Of a stretch of 64,000 nt of DNA, positions 1 to 12,080 are shown piece by piece. The stretch comes from Sabethes cyaneus. Taxonomy: Eukaryota; Arthropoda; Insecta; Diptera; Culicidae. The translations under genes were made by a program, and so were the position numbers. The stretch is taken from contig NC_071355.1 of the NCBI RefSeq assembly GCF_943734655.1, positions 20,224,268 through 20,288,267 of the forward strand. The letters run 5' to 3'. Position 1 is the first letter of the stretch. Each line of letters starts with the position of its first letter. Below the pieces are notes generated by a model. The model ran no database searches and was not told the origin of the DNA. It was given only the letters and a program-made list of their open reading frames with translations.

Positions 1-359
1 TTTTTTGGCTTTTAAATTCAACGACTTTTTGGCTTTTCGATATTTTGATTCTTCAATTTTTAGACTTCTGGAATTTTCGACTTCTCGATTTTTCGACTTT
101 TTGATTTTCCGACTTTACAACGTTGCGACTTTCCGTCTAATCGAATTCTCGACCTCTCGACTTTTTGACTTTTTGACTCTTCACCTTTTCGACTTTTCAA
201 TTTTAAGACTTTTCGACTTCTCGTCTTTTTTACTTTTCCACTTTACAGCACGTCGATGTTTTGACTCTTCGACTTTTTGACTCTTAAACTTTTCAACTTT
301 TCAGTTTTTCGGCTGTTCAAATTTTCGATCCTTCTGCTTTCTGACTTCAAATTTTCAAC
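1..359. repeat. Degenerate short-period satellite (TTTTCGACT-like)
   Basis: A loose tandem array of a 9-10 bp pyrimidine-rich unit close to TTTTCGACT, with variants TTTTTGACT and TTTTCAATT, runs from the left edge to the MITE at 362. Open frames read as Phe/Asp/Arg-rich low-complexity peptides on one strand and Lys/Ser-rich ones on the other, which is what a short repeat gives. The same array resumes after the MITE at 703-1350. No gene is supported. Confidence 0.8.
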
Positions 360-361
360 TA

Positions 362-700
362 CACTCAAGTCGCTTTTTACGCGAAGAATACGTTCCGCGT
401 AAATCAAAATCGCGTAAAAAACCGCGTACATTCCGAAATTCGCGTAAAAAAACGCGTGAATTCCGAAATTCGCGTAAAAAACCGCGTAAATACCAAAATT
501 CGCCTAAAAAAAATAAAAATTCGCGTAAAAAAACTTCATGGATTTCAACGTTTCGTGAAAAAATAGACTTGTTGAGCACATCCGCGTAAATTCCAAAAAT
601 CGTGTAAAAAAACGCGTAAATTCCGAAATATGCGTAAAAGAAACCGCGTAAATTCCGAAATTCGCGTAAAAAGCAATCCGCGTAAAAAGCGACTTCAGTG
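362..700. mobile_element. MITE with TA duplication and internal CGCGTAAA minisatellite
   Basis: The ends are inverted copies starting CACTCAAGTCGCTTTTTACG on the left and, read from the other strand, CACTGAAGTCGCTTTTTACG on the right, about 22 bp long with one mismatch. TA dinucleotides flank both sides (360-361 and 701-702), as expected of Tc1/mariner-type insertion. The interior is made of about 30-bp degenerate units alternating CGCGTAAA with TTCCGAAATT. There is no coding capacity. It interrupts the surrounding satellite, so it is the younger sequence. Confidence 0.8.
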
Positions 701-702
701 TA

Positions 703-1350
703 TTTGTCTTTCCGATTTTTCGTCTTCTCGACTTTTACGTAGTTTACGGCTTCTTGGCTCCTCGATTTTTCAACATTGACGTTCCGACTCATCGACACTG
801 CGACATTTCGTCTGTTCAAATTTTCGATCTTTTGACTTTCTTATTTTTTGACTGTTGGAACTTTTGATCTTTCTGACTTTTTGACTTTTCGACTTTTTAA
901 CTCTTCGATTTCTTGACTTTTCGACCTATCAACATCGACCTCTCGACTCTTCGACTTTTCAATTTTACGACCTTTCAAGCTATTCACTTTTCGACTTATC
1001 GACTTGATGTTTTAATTTTACTGCTTTTTGGACCTTTTGATTTGAACAGTCCTAAAATTGAACAGTCAAAAAGTCGGTAAGTCATAAAATCGAAAAGTCG
1101 AGAGGTCGACTCGACTCGACTTTTCGATTTTTTGACTTTTCAATTTTATGACGGTTCAACTTTTGACTCTTCGATTTCTCGACTTTTTGACTTTAGGACG
1201 TTTCGATTTGTTGACTTTTTGATTTTTCAATTTTACGGCTTACTGTTTTTTAGATTTTTTGGCTTTTTGGCTTTTCGACTTTACAACTTTTCGAGGTCCT
1301 CTCGATTTTTCGACTCTTTGACTTATCGATTTTGCAACTACAGTAATGTT
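703..1350. repeat. Degenerate short-period satellite, right part
   Basis: This continues the TTTTCGACT-like array from 1-359 beyond the MITE, with a short inverted patch near 1040-1110 where the units read AAAGTCGA. It fades out around 1350. Confidence 0.75.
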
Positions 1351-3034
1351 GTCTGATTTTTTCAGCCCCATGTTGAATTTTGGGCTGAGAAAAAGGGGAA
1401 ACTGACAAAATCGGGATTTTTTTTCAAAATTCAAGACTTAAGACCATCGAAGACTTCTACTAAAAATTAAATTTCAACCCTCAATTGGTCAACCGAAAGC
1501 TCAATGAACCGGGCACAGCACACTGATCCAGAACCTTTTTTGGTGCGCATTAGCTTTGAGCGGGAAAACGTGGTTTTTGGTTGATGAAACCTTTGGAAGA
1601 CTTTCTTAAAACTTAAAGTTCTATCGTCCAGTGGAATTCAAATTTTGATTAATCGCACTAAAAGTGAAATAAAAAAAAATACTTTTCTTCAGTTTCAATA
1701 TAACACATTGATGTGTTCTGCAAAGCTTTACAGTATATTATTACAAAAAAATTTGCTGAAGACAGTAACCTTCTATCTCTTCACCAAAGATAGAAAAATC
1801 CTATTTCTCATAAATGAAAAATCGTTAAAATCCGTTTTTCTATTTTAGCTGTTTTTATAGTTGTTACATGACTGTTTCATTTTTAACAAAGTTGTACAAA
1901 TAGTAAAATTACACAACATTGCTGAATGTAGTATACCTCTATCTTTGTTTGTTTAGGAACTATAGAACTTTTACTATAAAAATACTCTAATTTTGACCCC
2001 GAATTACTTGCAAGAAGGCATCATTTTATTCAAAAACTCTCCCCAGAGAATCAAAATATTTTCAAGCAGGCTGAAAAGTTTTATAAATTATGTTTGAAAG
2101 CACAAAAGTTTCGGCCACAACCCGGAGTGAAACCAGCTATTGCGCAAAGTTGGTTTCTATATAGTTGAGAGCTTGCTTAGTCAATATTTGTATGAAAACA
2201 ACAATTAAATCAATTGGAAGTTTTCACTTCAGTACTAGATTTCACAATTCAATTATTAAAACTTGAAAAGAATTCAATAAACCGACTGGATAAAATCTAA
2301 TCCAGCTTCATTTGAAACCAGCAGAACGGCCCAACTGTGCATTCAATGTTTAAAGCATAGAAATTCTTGAGTTTAGACCAGATAATTACAATACCAACAA
2401 CCAGATACCAATCATAATAGAGATCACATGTGGCTACGAGGTAGTAAACATGTTGAAATCCAAACTACTTAGACCCTGCTGCCCGCATCAACGAACATTT
2501 ATGTTGTTTGAATATACCTGCCAACAGCAGCGAAACGAAACACCAATTCCCGAGGTGTGGTTAAACAGCGCATAGGGCAATAAAAGGGTTGAAAATTTCC
2601 AAAGCATGGAACTCCGCATGCATTGAAATTGGCTTAGAATTCGTTCGCATTTTATTGCCTGCGTTTATCCGAAAACTAACGAGTCGAACTGAAAAGGCTG
2701 AAATGCCTTCGCGATCCAACCCACAACTTATTTTGAACTGCTTAAATTTACTCGCTTTTTTTATAGTGAAACTACTGGTATTCACTTGAAGTTTCTGTGT
2801 CTGTGTGATCCCACCCACAATCTGGTAGCATTCAGTTGGGCACCGTTTATAATTTTATTTTCATGAAACAGTTGACGTTTTGTTTGAAGTACACGTGTAG
2901 CATCTTTTGACATTTTCTGTACAGTTTTCATTCCAGCTCCAGAATGCAGCTGTTGTGGGAAAATGACAACCTGTCTGTTGATTTTCACTGTTTGACCTAT
3001 CACTGCCGTTGCATTTTCTGATTAACCGTAAATA
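1351..3034. other. AT-rich DNA, nothing recognised
   Basis: This stretch has no long open frame, no recognisable protein similarity, and no clear terminal repeats or tandem array. The short open frames at 2561-2818 (minus) and 2589-2789 (plus) overlap one another and have no family signature. Confidence 0.5.
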
Positions 3035-3155
3035 ACGGGTGGCAACTAAAATTTTGGAATTTTTTCGCGGCCCTTATGCTCAACAACAAACAAGCTCAGA
3101 GTAAAACGAGAGTATGTTGTGTTAGGTATCTCTCTCCTCTTTCTGTTAATATTTT

Positions 3156-4342
3156 GACGTAGGACTACGTCTTTGTTTACTATATTGGGACTGGGTAGCA
3201 CTTTATGAAAACGAAAATAGAAGTGTAACGTTTGAATGAAAGATTTCACATGCTAATAACTACTAAACTACTGAACGAAACTAAATATTTTATATGTCGT
3301 TGGATAGATACAATGACCAGCAATTTTATAGAGGGTAAGAAAGCAATTTTAAGGGGGGCGTAAGAGGGGGGGGGGGGGTCCTACACTAATGAAACACAAA
3401 TTTCCTCAAAACTCGAGAACTAATCAAGCAAATGGGACCAAATTTGGCATGTGGGGGTTTCAGAAGGCAGGATTATTCTCAACGGTGTACTGAGACCTCT
3501 TCCCCTTCTAAGAGGGAGGGCTCCCATACAAATGAAATACAAATTTCCTCAAAACTAGCACTAATCAAGCAAATGGAACCAAATTTGACATGTAAGAATT
3601 TTTTCGATGGTGTACTGAGACCCCTACCCCTTCTACGAGGAAGGGGGGGGGGGCTCCCAAATAAATGAAATACAAATTTCCTTATTACTCTAGAAATAAT
3701 CAAGCAAATGGAACCAAATTTGGCATGTTGGGGTTTTAGAAGGCAGGATTTTTTTCTATTGTATAATGAGACCCATCCGTATTTTAACAGGGAGGGGGAA
3801 TTTTTTCTAGGGGAATCAGAAGTTTCTTTAAGAAGGGGAGATCCCATATAAATGAAATTTAAATTTCTTTAAACTCGAGAACTAATCAAGCAAATAGAAC
3901 CAAATTTGGCATGTGGGAGTTTTTGGAGGCATGAATTTATTTTAAATTTATTTATTTTATGGTGGTTTGAGACCCCTCACCCCTGTGGTAGGAGGATAAG
4001 GACTCTCACACAATTAAAACATAAATTGGACATTCATTACCATTTCAACTTTTATGATGCACATAGTGATTTTTAAAAGAAATCTCTATGTCTCAAAGGT
4101 TGCAGGCGTTGCACTTATGAACCCTTGTCCACGTATTTTCAAAGCCGCCATTGCATTAAATAAAGAATTGAATCTGAATATTTCGTTCTTTTCTTTTGAA
4201 CATTCACTTAAACAATGGCACTCACAGATTCTTATAAACATACATATGCCTGAAATGCAGTTTACATTAGTCTTTGATCTGATGATCTGATATAGACCTA
4301 CGTCACCCTTTCGTACAACCCTTAGGGCTGTATACCTTGTAG
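3156..4342 (+). mobile_element. Non-autonomous Helentron-like element (copy 1), nested in mariner
   Basis: The left end is GACGTAGGACTACGTC (3156-3171), preceded by a T-run in the host mariner. Near the right end is a degenerate inverted copy (TAGACCTACGTCACC, 4293-4307), then a hairpin of the form TACAACCC/GGGCTGTA (4314-4332). The mariner resumes at about 4343 in another T-run. This layout of 5' terminal repeat, 3' subterminal inverted repeat and 3' hairpin, inserted between Ts, matches descriptions of Helentrons. The interior carries the tandem array at 3330-4010 and no coding region. Its right-end sequence recurs at 43770-45301. Confidence 0.65.
3330..4010 (+). repeat. Tandem array of ~140-bp units inside Helentron copy 1
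   Basis: Four imperfect units, spaced 135-190 bp, each contain AACTAATCAAGCAAATGG, then a stretch close to CCAAATTTGGCATGTGGGGG, then GAGACCCCT and a G-rich run. The same unit forms the larger array at 36270-37592 and the single unit split by the RTE element at 55665-62852. It is non-coding; the frames through it are shadows. Confidence 0.85.
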
Positions 4343-4380
4343 TTTTTTGTTTTGTTTCTGCTTGTCCAGTTTTGCTAAAA

Positions 4381-5031
4381 ATGGCATCGAAACAAGAAGC
4401 ATTTCGGGAGCGCGTTGTACACTTCTACGAACTGCAACAGAAATCTCGGCAAAAAGTATACGGTACAACATTTAAAAAGCAAATATGTTGCAGCTTCGAC
4501 TGTTTACCATGTCCTAAGATGCCCAACAACTATTAGCAAGCAAAGTAGTGGAAGACCAGCCAAAATTATGAACGCAGAAGAATATCTTTCTCTTTCTCGT
4601 TTCTTCAACAACAAGCCCTCTGGTTTGGCTATCAATTAAGATGCACCAGACGAATGTTTGAACAAAATTTTGATCCCGTTTCTATAAAAACATCATGCAG
4701 ATGGACAATACGTGTTTTGGCCGGATAGAGCATCATCGCATTACGCCAGAAAAACACAATCGTTCCAGAATACCCATTCGATCCCATTTTTACCCAAGAA
4801 CCACGACCCGAAAAATCTGTCTCAGTGCGCCCAATCGAAGATTTCTTCGGGATTTTGAGTTCCTTGATGTACAATAATAACTGGAGAACCACGAAATGCA
4901 AACAGTTGATTGGTAGAATCAAGAGATGCATTCGCAAAGTTGACATGAAGGCCGTACAACGCTCCTGTTTCGACGTCAAACGAAAACTTCGCCGAACTGC
5001 TAATTCTGGACCGTTTTCAAACGTACACTAA
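4381..5031 (+). pseudogene. ITmD37E mariner transposase, frameshifted and internally deleted
   Basis: The reading starts MASKQEAFRERVVHFYELQQ at 4381 and then continues only by changing frame. The helix-turn-helix part (KKYTVQHLKSKYVAAST, then SGRPAKIMNAEEYLSLS) is in the second frame. A large internal deletion follows, removing the region of the first catalytic Asp. The C-terminal part resumes near 4677 with HHADGQYVFWPDRASSHYA (second Asp) and, after another frame change, RPIEDFFGIL (the Glu position) and a C-terminus ending SNVH. The spacing between the second Asp and the Glu is compatible with the D37E class. Known family role: cut-and-paste transposition by binding the terminal repeats. 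This copy cannot encode a working enzyme. Confidence 0.85.
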
Positions 5032-5149
5032 TTTTTTTTTCAACAATGGATAATGTATCTTTAATTTCGGTAAATCAGATCTTCTTCATATATCTATGTC
5101 TTTTTTGACAGCTTGAGAAAAAAATTCCAAAATTTTAGTTGCCACCCGT

Positions 5150-5502
5150 TAGCTCAAACGCTTACGATATAAAACAATACAAAACAGCACGTTTTGTTGT
5201 GCAAAGTTTACCATAAGTTATGTAGTCATTTATTGGCCTATTCTAATAACATTCTTTTCAATGTCTAAAAATAATTCAGTTCCTTAATTTGCCAGTTCTT
5301 TAGCTCTACAATTCTTGGCATCTTTTGTTTATTTTGCTATTTCTTCTGTTCTTTATTTAATTTGTTAGTCTGCAAGCTAGGTAATTAGCATAGCGAATCG
5401 CAGAGCGATTATAATAGCATTGCTATTATAATCTATAATTTTGTAGCTTCCTTACACTAATATCTGCCTAAGCTAGAATCAAAGAAGCAAAAGATAACAA
5501 TA
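5150..5502. other. AT-rich spacer, nothing recognised
   Basis: This short AT-rich stretch lies between the mariner right end and the next TA-flanked element. It has no open frame or repeat structure beyond a local TATTATAATC palindromic patch near 5410-5435. Confidence 0.4.
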
Positions 5503-7244
5503 GGGTAGAGGATCCATATTTCGCCAGGAGCCATATTTCGCCAGTTTGATGAATCCAAAGCTTTTTAGCATATTTTTGGTCGACTTAAAAGAAATTATTT
5601 GTCGAATTGGTAAAATTAAGGGCATGTAGTACCAAAAATAATTAATACCTTTGGCTTGTTATTAATTTATCATGTATTACTTACGATTTGAAAATGCCAT
5701 CTCATACTAAGTATATAGTTTTTTACAAATTCAAAACAAGAGGTAAAAATACTATTGGGGAAAAATGTACTCTAACTGTTTTATTATTCAATTATTCTTG
5801 ACTAATATGATTCTATGCACAATATTTCAACTAATTTTAATACCGATTTCACTTTAAATTTTGGATAATTTTGAAAAATTCATCAAAATTAAAGTGGCGA
5901 AATATGGTATCCATTTTTAATCATGGATCCAAATTTCGCCACCTGAATTTTTTTTAAAACCGTTTTCGTTGGATGGTCTCTAGTTATGTCATTTCTTTTA
6001 CAAAATTGCAGAAATTAGAGCAAAATCAATAAAAAAAAGTTAGTAAACTAAATATCGATCATTTATCTTGAATATTAGTTTCCTTAACGGTACAAAGTAA
6101 AAGTGGATTAAGAGTTTTATTACTTCATCAGTTGGATTACCGGTGATATGGCCTCTGAGAGACATGAGATGACCGCCAACCGCTATTTTGTCGAATGCTG
6201 ATGTTTTATGATATGCGACACGACATACTGACTGACGCTGAAATGTCCCTTTACGGGAACCGGTTCCGGATTCATAGTGTCCCCCCGGATCCAGATGGTG
6301 AGCACCATGGCTCGTAATTGCGGCAAAGTAACCGATATGTCCACAGTCGATGATATGGTTACATAAATCAACAAATTTTAAATATTTGGCAATTTTATAT
6401 AAAAAAAGCCATGCCACGGTACCCCAGGGAACTCCGGAATAATGCCAGGGTCATAAGACATATGGCTATTATCTCTAGATATTATGAAAATAGAAAAGAT
6501 TTTCGGGAAATCCCCCAAATCTGGTGACAAAATATTGAAAGATAAAAGAGTTATGACCTTTTTATTGGATTTTGCGATGCTGTAAATGATGTATACCTTA
6601 GAGGGGTTAATATAGAAGAAAATATTTTGAATTCTTTTTAATGGCTTGAATAAAATGCCGTCGATTTTCTTAAAGTTTCCTAAGGCCTATATGATACAAT
6701 TGGTATTTGACCGGAATTTCGATTTGCATATATTTACCGGAGGCAGAGAAAATTAAATTACTTCATGAGTGAATTTTAATCAATATGTAAACATATTTCT
6801 CCAATTTTTGTGCTTTTAATTGGTTTATTTGTGATTTTATTGGTATTTTTATTGGTTTTCAAAAACGTTTCATGAACAATCACTTGAAAACGAAGCAAAA
6901 TATATTTAACAACTGGATTTATTAAGAATAAAGAGAAAACATTTATAAATTTAACACTGTAATTAATTTAAATCAGGTTTTTCAAAAGTGGCGAAATTTG
7001 GGTCCAGGGGCTGGCGAAATTTGGCAACTGGGTGGCGAAATTGGGGCTCAGAATACACATTTAAATAATCTATATAACGAGAAAAATACGCAATTTAGTA
7101 TGAATATGATGATTGAATCAGTAAAAGAAATGTCCGAAGTATAATATTTTCATGTTATCAAATATCTGAACCTATAGAACCTCGATCTGTTTCGTTTCAT
7201 GTAAACTTTTTGGATAAAGGTGGCGAAATATGGATCCGTCACCC
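5503..7244. mobile_element. TA-flanked TIR element with repeated TGGCGAAAT motif
   Basis: The left end starts GGGTAGAGGATCCATATTTC and the right end, read from the other strand, GGGTGACGGATCCATATTTC, giving about 24 bp with two mismatches. TA flanks are at 5501-5502 and 7245-7246. TGGCGAAAT or its complement recurs near 5520, 5535, 5895, 5935, 6990, 7015, 7032 and 7222. The largest open frame (minus, 6040-6417, 125 codons) has no recognisable domain and is probably chance. It is most likely a non-autonomous Tc1/mariner-type element. Confidence 0.7.
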
Positions 7245-7384
7245 TATTACTGTGAGAATTGAGGCCAAAATTGAAAGATCTCAAGGTACTAAGAGGCATA
7301 TTGTTTGCTGGAACTAAAAAATTCAAATAAAACCAAACAAACTGATATATGAAAGCAGTGAATTTACCAAAGGGTCATACTTAA

Positions 7385-8525
7385 ATAGAAACTGGAAATA
7401 ACTGGAAATAGAGGACCACATTTGACGAAAAAAAATCCTTCTACACATATGGTCAAATATAAATTGTTAAAGAGTTATGAAACATTATTAGTTTTCGGTT
7501 ATGTTTGCCTTAAATTAGCTCAATTCGGGTACTTTCATTCGAAAGCCGAGAAAATTTTGTACTGAAAATTGGGCTTAAATCTCCTGCTTCATGAGTTTTA
7601 GTAACTTCTTAGAAGCAAAAAGCTTTGAAATAAGTGTTTCTCAAGATGTTTTTATCGAATTTCACCTAAAATGTGTGATAATACTGATTGCCAAGCTAAA
7701 GCATTGGTACCGTTTTCCAATTCGTTCTTTGACGTAAAACGCCTATCCCTTTAAGATTCGTTGCAATTTCTTTTTAAACGTATTAGGAGTTGAATTAGTA
7801 TCTGAAAACTGCACGAATTCATACATCACGCATAGCATACTAGATTACCGCGTGCGATGAACCCAATATTTTTCATAAATTGAGGCTTCTCCTCCACTTT
7901 TGCTTGCTTAATCTTGCAAAACTCAAGCCGCTTAGGTTTATTCGCTGGCAGCATCTCTTGAACCTGTAGTGTGGAAAGGATACATTTTTACCCGGTTCAG
8001 CACGTTCCACACCTCCATGGTGACAAGGGGCTGTGCCACAATTTGCCTTGTGCTTAACTTCAAATCATTTTCCACAATCCACAAAATTTTATGGTCAATC
8101 GCTGACGCCACTTGCTGATGAGGCTGAGGCTTCCCTCGAAGCCTTGTTGAAAACAAGGTTCCTTCTCGGAAGCGACGCAAGGTGCGTTGTCATAGACGTC
8201 CCTGAATTAAAACCATTGTGCAACAAACGGACACTTCTGTTCACTTGTGTTCACTTACTTGCACTAGGTAGACGACGATCAGAAAATCTACCACAATGCT
8301 GCTGCTGGGCTATCGTTGCTACACAATTAGCGAAGTCATGACAAAGGTGAATATCTGTGAGCCATTCTGGAGAATACATTTTAATACTTTAAGAAACGTC
8401 CCAGAGCGGCCAGAGAAGTCAGTTGTTACGAAACTGTTTTCCACATGCGTCTAACCGTGTCCGTCGCACGCATTGATCTAGTGTGCTATGCGTGATGTAA
8501 AAGTTCGAGCAGTTTTCAGTTACTA
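7385..8525 (-). mobile_element. Fragment of a long-TIR Tc1-like element (same family as 34601-36242)
   Basis: About 480 bp here (7385-7860) align with the left long TIR of the element at 34601-36242, for example TTCGTTCTTTGACGTAAAAC and GCATACTAGAT. A transposase remnant on the minus strand (7905-8110) and the start of the opposite TIR (8440-8525) follow. Both outer ends are missing, so this is a truncated copy. Confidence 0.7.
7905..8180 (-). pseudogene. Tc1-like transposase fragment
   Basis: The minus strand reads DLKLSTRQIVAQ, then VWNVLNRVKMYPFHTT. After a frame change it reads an ANKPKRLEFCK-like stretch followed by the PQFMKNI region. In this transposase group these are the end of the DNA-binding domain and the linker just before the first catalytic Asp. 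The catalytic domain itself is absent. The homologous plus-strand fragment is at 35395-35660. Family placement rests on this motif order and is inferred. Confidence 0.6.
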
Positions 8526-8729
8526 ATGAGCAGTTCCAGCCAAATCGTCCAAAAAAGCTGAAATCTGAACTGAACCTCTTTGATGTGGATGAAACTTCAC
8601 AAACGTGTTTGATGGGAGGAAATATGCACCTTCCACAGGTTTTGGCGCCAATTTTTTGTGCGCTTTCTCTTGTTCCAAAGAAATCACTGTAATCTCTTAA
8701 CCAAATGTTTCTCATCGATGCACAGTGCA

Positions 8730-9268
8730 CAGTGGTCCAAACAGCGAAATACGTGATCGTGTGATCGTATGCCACCCTGGGAAATATTTAAGCTCAAAAA
8801 TGTACTATTTTTCACCAAAAAAGCTCAAAATCTCTAAAACTTTAGAAAATAACATATAATATTGTTCTACAGAAACGTTGATTTAAGCAAGATAAACAAC
8901 TTTCTAGAACACTATGAACACGTAAAAATTCACCAGAATAAGTCAGGGTTTAAAAACTGTGTTAAAGGGTTTGTTAACGTATAACGATTCAAAGATAATT
9001 TTCACGAAGAGATACAAGTATGCTGTCTTTGACAAAGTTGTTTGCATTGATATTTACTATAACTTTGCTGAAAGTACCAGACCTGTATCTCGAATATACG
9101 AGAAAATAAATTTCGTATCTCACTTTTAAGGGAATTAATCACCCAAAGATTTCCCTCACAAGAAGGGTCTTGTTATACCAAGAAATGTTCCTAAAGATAC
9201 TACATGCGAAAAACTTCACGTTTCGGCGCAATATCACACGATCGCGTATTTCGCTGTTTGGACCACTG
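8730..9268. mobile_element. MITE, 539 bp, TIR CAGTGGTCCAAACAGCGAAA
   Basis: The left end begins CAGTGGTCCAAACAGCGAAA and the right end is its reverse complement; the match runs about 24 bp and includes a downstream GATCG. The interior is AT-rich and non-coding. The target duplication could not be fixed because the flanks share GCAC-like sequence, so the superfamily is open. Confidence 0.7.
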
Positions 9269-9355
9269 CACAATGGGCAAAAACGAGCTCATAATCCCAA
9301 GTATTAGAAGCCGCTGGTTTGGAATCTGACAAGATACCTATTCTTATGTAAAAAA

Positions 9356-9828
9356 TGCGGGAAATCGATTGGTGACGGTTTCATCCTGCGCAGACTTCGG
9401 GAAGTGGTCCATTTTGCCCTATTTTTCCTAAAAATCACGATGAAAGCTAATTACACAGTATAAAACTTTATTTGCCGCCCGTGAAACGAACTCAAATAGC
9501 TTCCAAATTTTGTCAAAACATCAGAATAATCAAATTCCTTCCATTCCATACTGTGCGAAATGCAGGTATAGTCCATTTTGCCTAATTCACCCCTAAACAC
9601 ATAGTAAAACCACAGACAAACAGACGAGACACTCGAGTTAATTCCGTCGTCCATTCAAAAACCACTTATTTTTCAATTTGGGAGCTATTTGAGTTCGTTT
9701 CACGGGCGGCATATAAGTTTTAATACCGTTTTATTAGCTTTTATCATGATATTTTGGGAAAATAGGGCAAAATGGACCACTTCCCGAAGTCTGCGCAGGA
9801 TGAAACCATCACCAATCGATTTCCTGCA
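9356..9828. mobile_element. Foldback MITE with ~155-bp arms
   Basis: The left arm 9356-9513 and right arm 9677-9828 are near-exact reverse complements; both contain CTGCGCAGACTTCGGGAAGT or its complement and CGTTTCACGGGCGGC. The loop (9514-9676) is unique. There is no coding region. Such long arms would form a hairpin when single-stranded. Confidence 0.8.
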
Positions 9829-9958
9829 ATTTTGCCTTTCTACTATATGAAAATATAGTATAAAGGTATAGAAATCACTCGGAAAACTGAAAATCGAAAG
9901 AACGCCCAGCGGGACGAATGTCAAGCACCATTCGACTCAGTTTCGAAAACTGAGCATT

Positions 9959-10186
<228 letters not shown>

Positions 10187-10423
10187 GTATGTATGTATGT
10201 ATGTATGTATGTATGTATGTATGTATGTATGTATGTATGTATGTATGTATGTATGTATGTATGTATGTATGTATGTATGTATGTATGTATGTATGTATGT
10301 ATGTATGTATGTATGTATGTATGTATGTATGTATGTATGTATGTATGTATGTATGTATGTATGTATGTATGTATGTATGTATGTATGTATGTATGTATGT
10401 ATGTATGTATGTATGTATGTATG
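10187..10423 (+). repeat. (GTAT)n tetranucleotide microsatellite
   Basis: Roughly 59 uninterrupted GTAT units directly abut the GT tract. The Tyr-Ile-His-Thr and Met-Tyr-Val-Cys frames across it are low-complexity translations, not proteins. Confidence 0.95.
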
Positions 10424-12080
10424 CTTATATGTGTCCATGTATTTGCAATTTTGGAACTTTGCAATTTTGAAATATCAAGAAAAGTGAGAAATATTTCATT
10501 TGTCATTTTATTCACTTGCTGTTACTCGCAATCGGACTAGACAAGCAGAAGCAAAGAAAAGCAGTTGATTTAAGCATATAGGAATAGTGGTGTATAGGGT
10601 TGAAAATGTTAATGAGCAGATTTTCCCAAATAAATTTATACAAATTTCAAACAAATTTTGCGCATGTGGGACCGACTATCGAAAAAGGCAAGCGCTGAAA
10701 AACGATAAAGTTTCCCAACCTTAAGCATGCTTATGGCGCTGCTTTTACACTATTTCTTGTATCTCCTCTAGTTTCCTTAACCCTCTAACAGGCAACAACG
10801 TAAAAACGATGAGATCAAGTTCATGAAAATACATACAAAAGAAGCTCAAGTTTTGTGCAAAACTAATTATCTGAAGAAGTGCCAGCTAAGGAAAAGCCCA
10901 ATTTCCCTGTTTCGTTTTTTATATCTAATGCACTACCCAGTTATGTTTTCATCTAAGATATATTACATAATTGTAGTCAAGCATTTAAATCACTTATAGA
11001 AAAATTTTGAGGTCAATCTTTTTGTTCTAGATATCCTTTTTTTCAAACGCGAAAAAGGAAATATTCGCGCAATATTTTTTTTGTAATTATGCAGAATTTT
11101 TGTTTTGATAGATGATAATTTTTGAGCGCATGGTCGGAAAGTTGTGGTGAAAACATCAAGATATTTGTACACACAGTTTTCATACGAACATTTCACAATT
11201 TTATATGAACACATTTTTCTTGGTGTCAATTCAAAACAAACTTCTTATGTTGCTCTGAAGCTCCAAAAGTTAAGGCCATCTACAGATCTTTTCTGTTTAC
11301 ATACATGTTTAAATCCCTTAAATATAAAAAAGCAGGTGTTGATAAAGTAAATTAAATGACACTTACAAATATTTCACACCCTAGGAAAGAAAATATAATT
11401 ATTGCACGCAGAACGTTCTTGTGAATTTTACTAATAAATAAGGATTTTGAGGGCTAAGGAACTGATGTTTAAAAATAGAGTCAACTTAATTATAGATGTA
11501 AAATAATTGAGAAAATAAAAAATAATGATTGTTGCAGTAGAAAGGCTAGGTCACACCGCTAGGTGGATTAACTCTTGAGACTAATACTTGGGATTACGAG
11601 CTTGTCTTTGCCCATTGTGCACTGTGCGACGGAGCAGTAAATAGCTCAGAATCAAACACTCAACCATGTCCCAAGTAATCAGACGTTCCAGAAGCATCAG
11701 ATTACCAAACAGAATGATGACAGCGGTAGGAAACGCGGCACCACAGAGCCGAAGAATGCCTGGTACCTATCTTAGCACTTACTCTCACAGATGCATCTAG
11801 GGACCACCTTGGCCAGCGGAGCGAGCGATTTTGAAGTCTTGACATTTTTGTAGACGATCCACGACTAAGTTAGAATTTACCATTTAAATACATAGAACCA
11901 TATGAAGAAGTTAATGGAAAAAAAACTTGAGTCGTCGAAGTTTTGGACTTAAACCTTAAATTTGGCTGCCAAAATTTTCATATTTACAAGTTCCACCTCA
12001 TCCTCGGTATCTCAATCATGTAGAGGAAGCGAATATATTAGATCCTCCCCTCGAAAATAACAACAACCAACAACAGCCGT
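10424..12080. other. AT-rich DNA, nothing recognised
   Basis: No supported gene, array or inverted termini were found. A patch near 11550-11575 (CACACCGCTAGGTGGATTA) resembles a dispersed repeat end, but no partner end was found nearby. Confidence 0.45.

Larger units (their letters stand above)
3035..5149 (+). mobile_element. ITmD37E-type mariner element, decayed, with nested Helentron
   Basis: Perfect inverted termini of about 31 bp, beginning ACGGGTGGCAACTAAAATTT at both ends, are flanked by TA (3033-3034 and 5150-5151). A broken transposase lies at 4381-5031. A Helentron-like element occupies 3156-4342, so the mariner proper is only about 0.93 kb. The DD37E class is inferred from the transposase motifs (YVFWPD and RPIEDFFG); known ITmD37E elements are mosquito-associated. 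Confidence 0.85.

Noticed and set aside
362..700. CRISPR-like or satellite array of regular ~30-bp units
   Set aside because: Units are degenerate with no unique spacers, and the whole lies between TIRs with a TA duplication.
3432..3847. Open frames with PRRRGRG and LLRGRGGG stretches
   Set aside because: They follow the G-rich part of the ~140-bp tandem unit on both strands.
6040..6417. 125-codon minus-strand open frame
   Set aside because: No recognisable domain. It lies inside a non-autonomous TIR element and overlaps another frame of equal quality.
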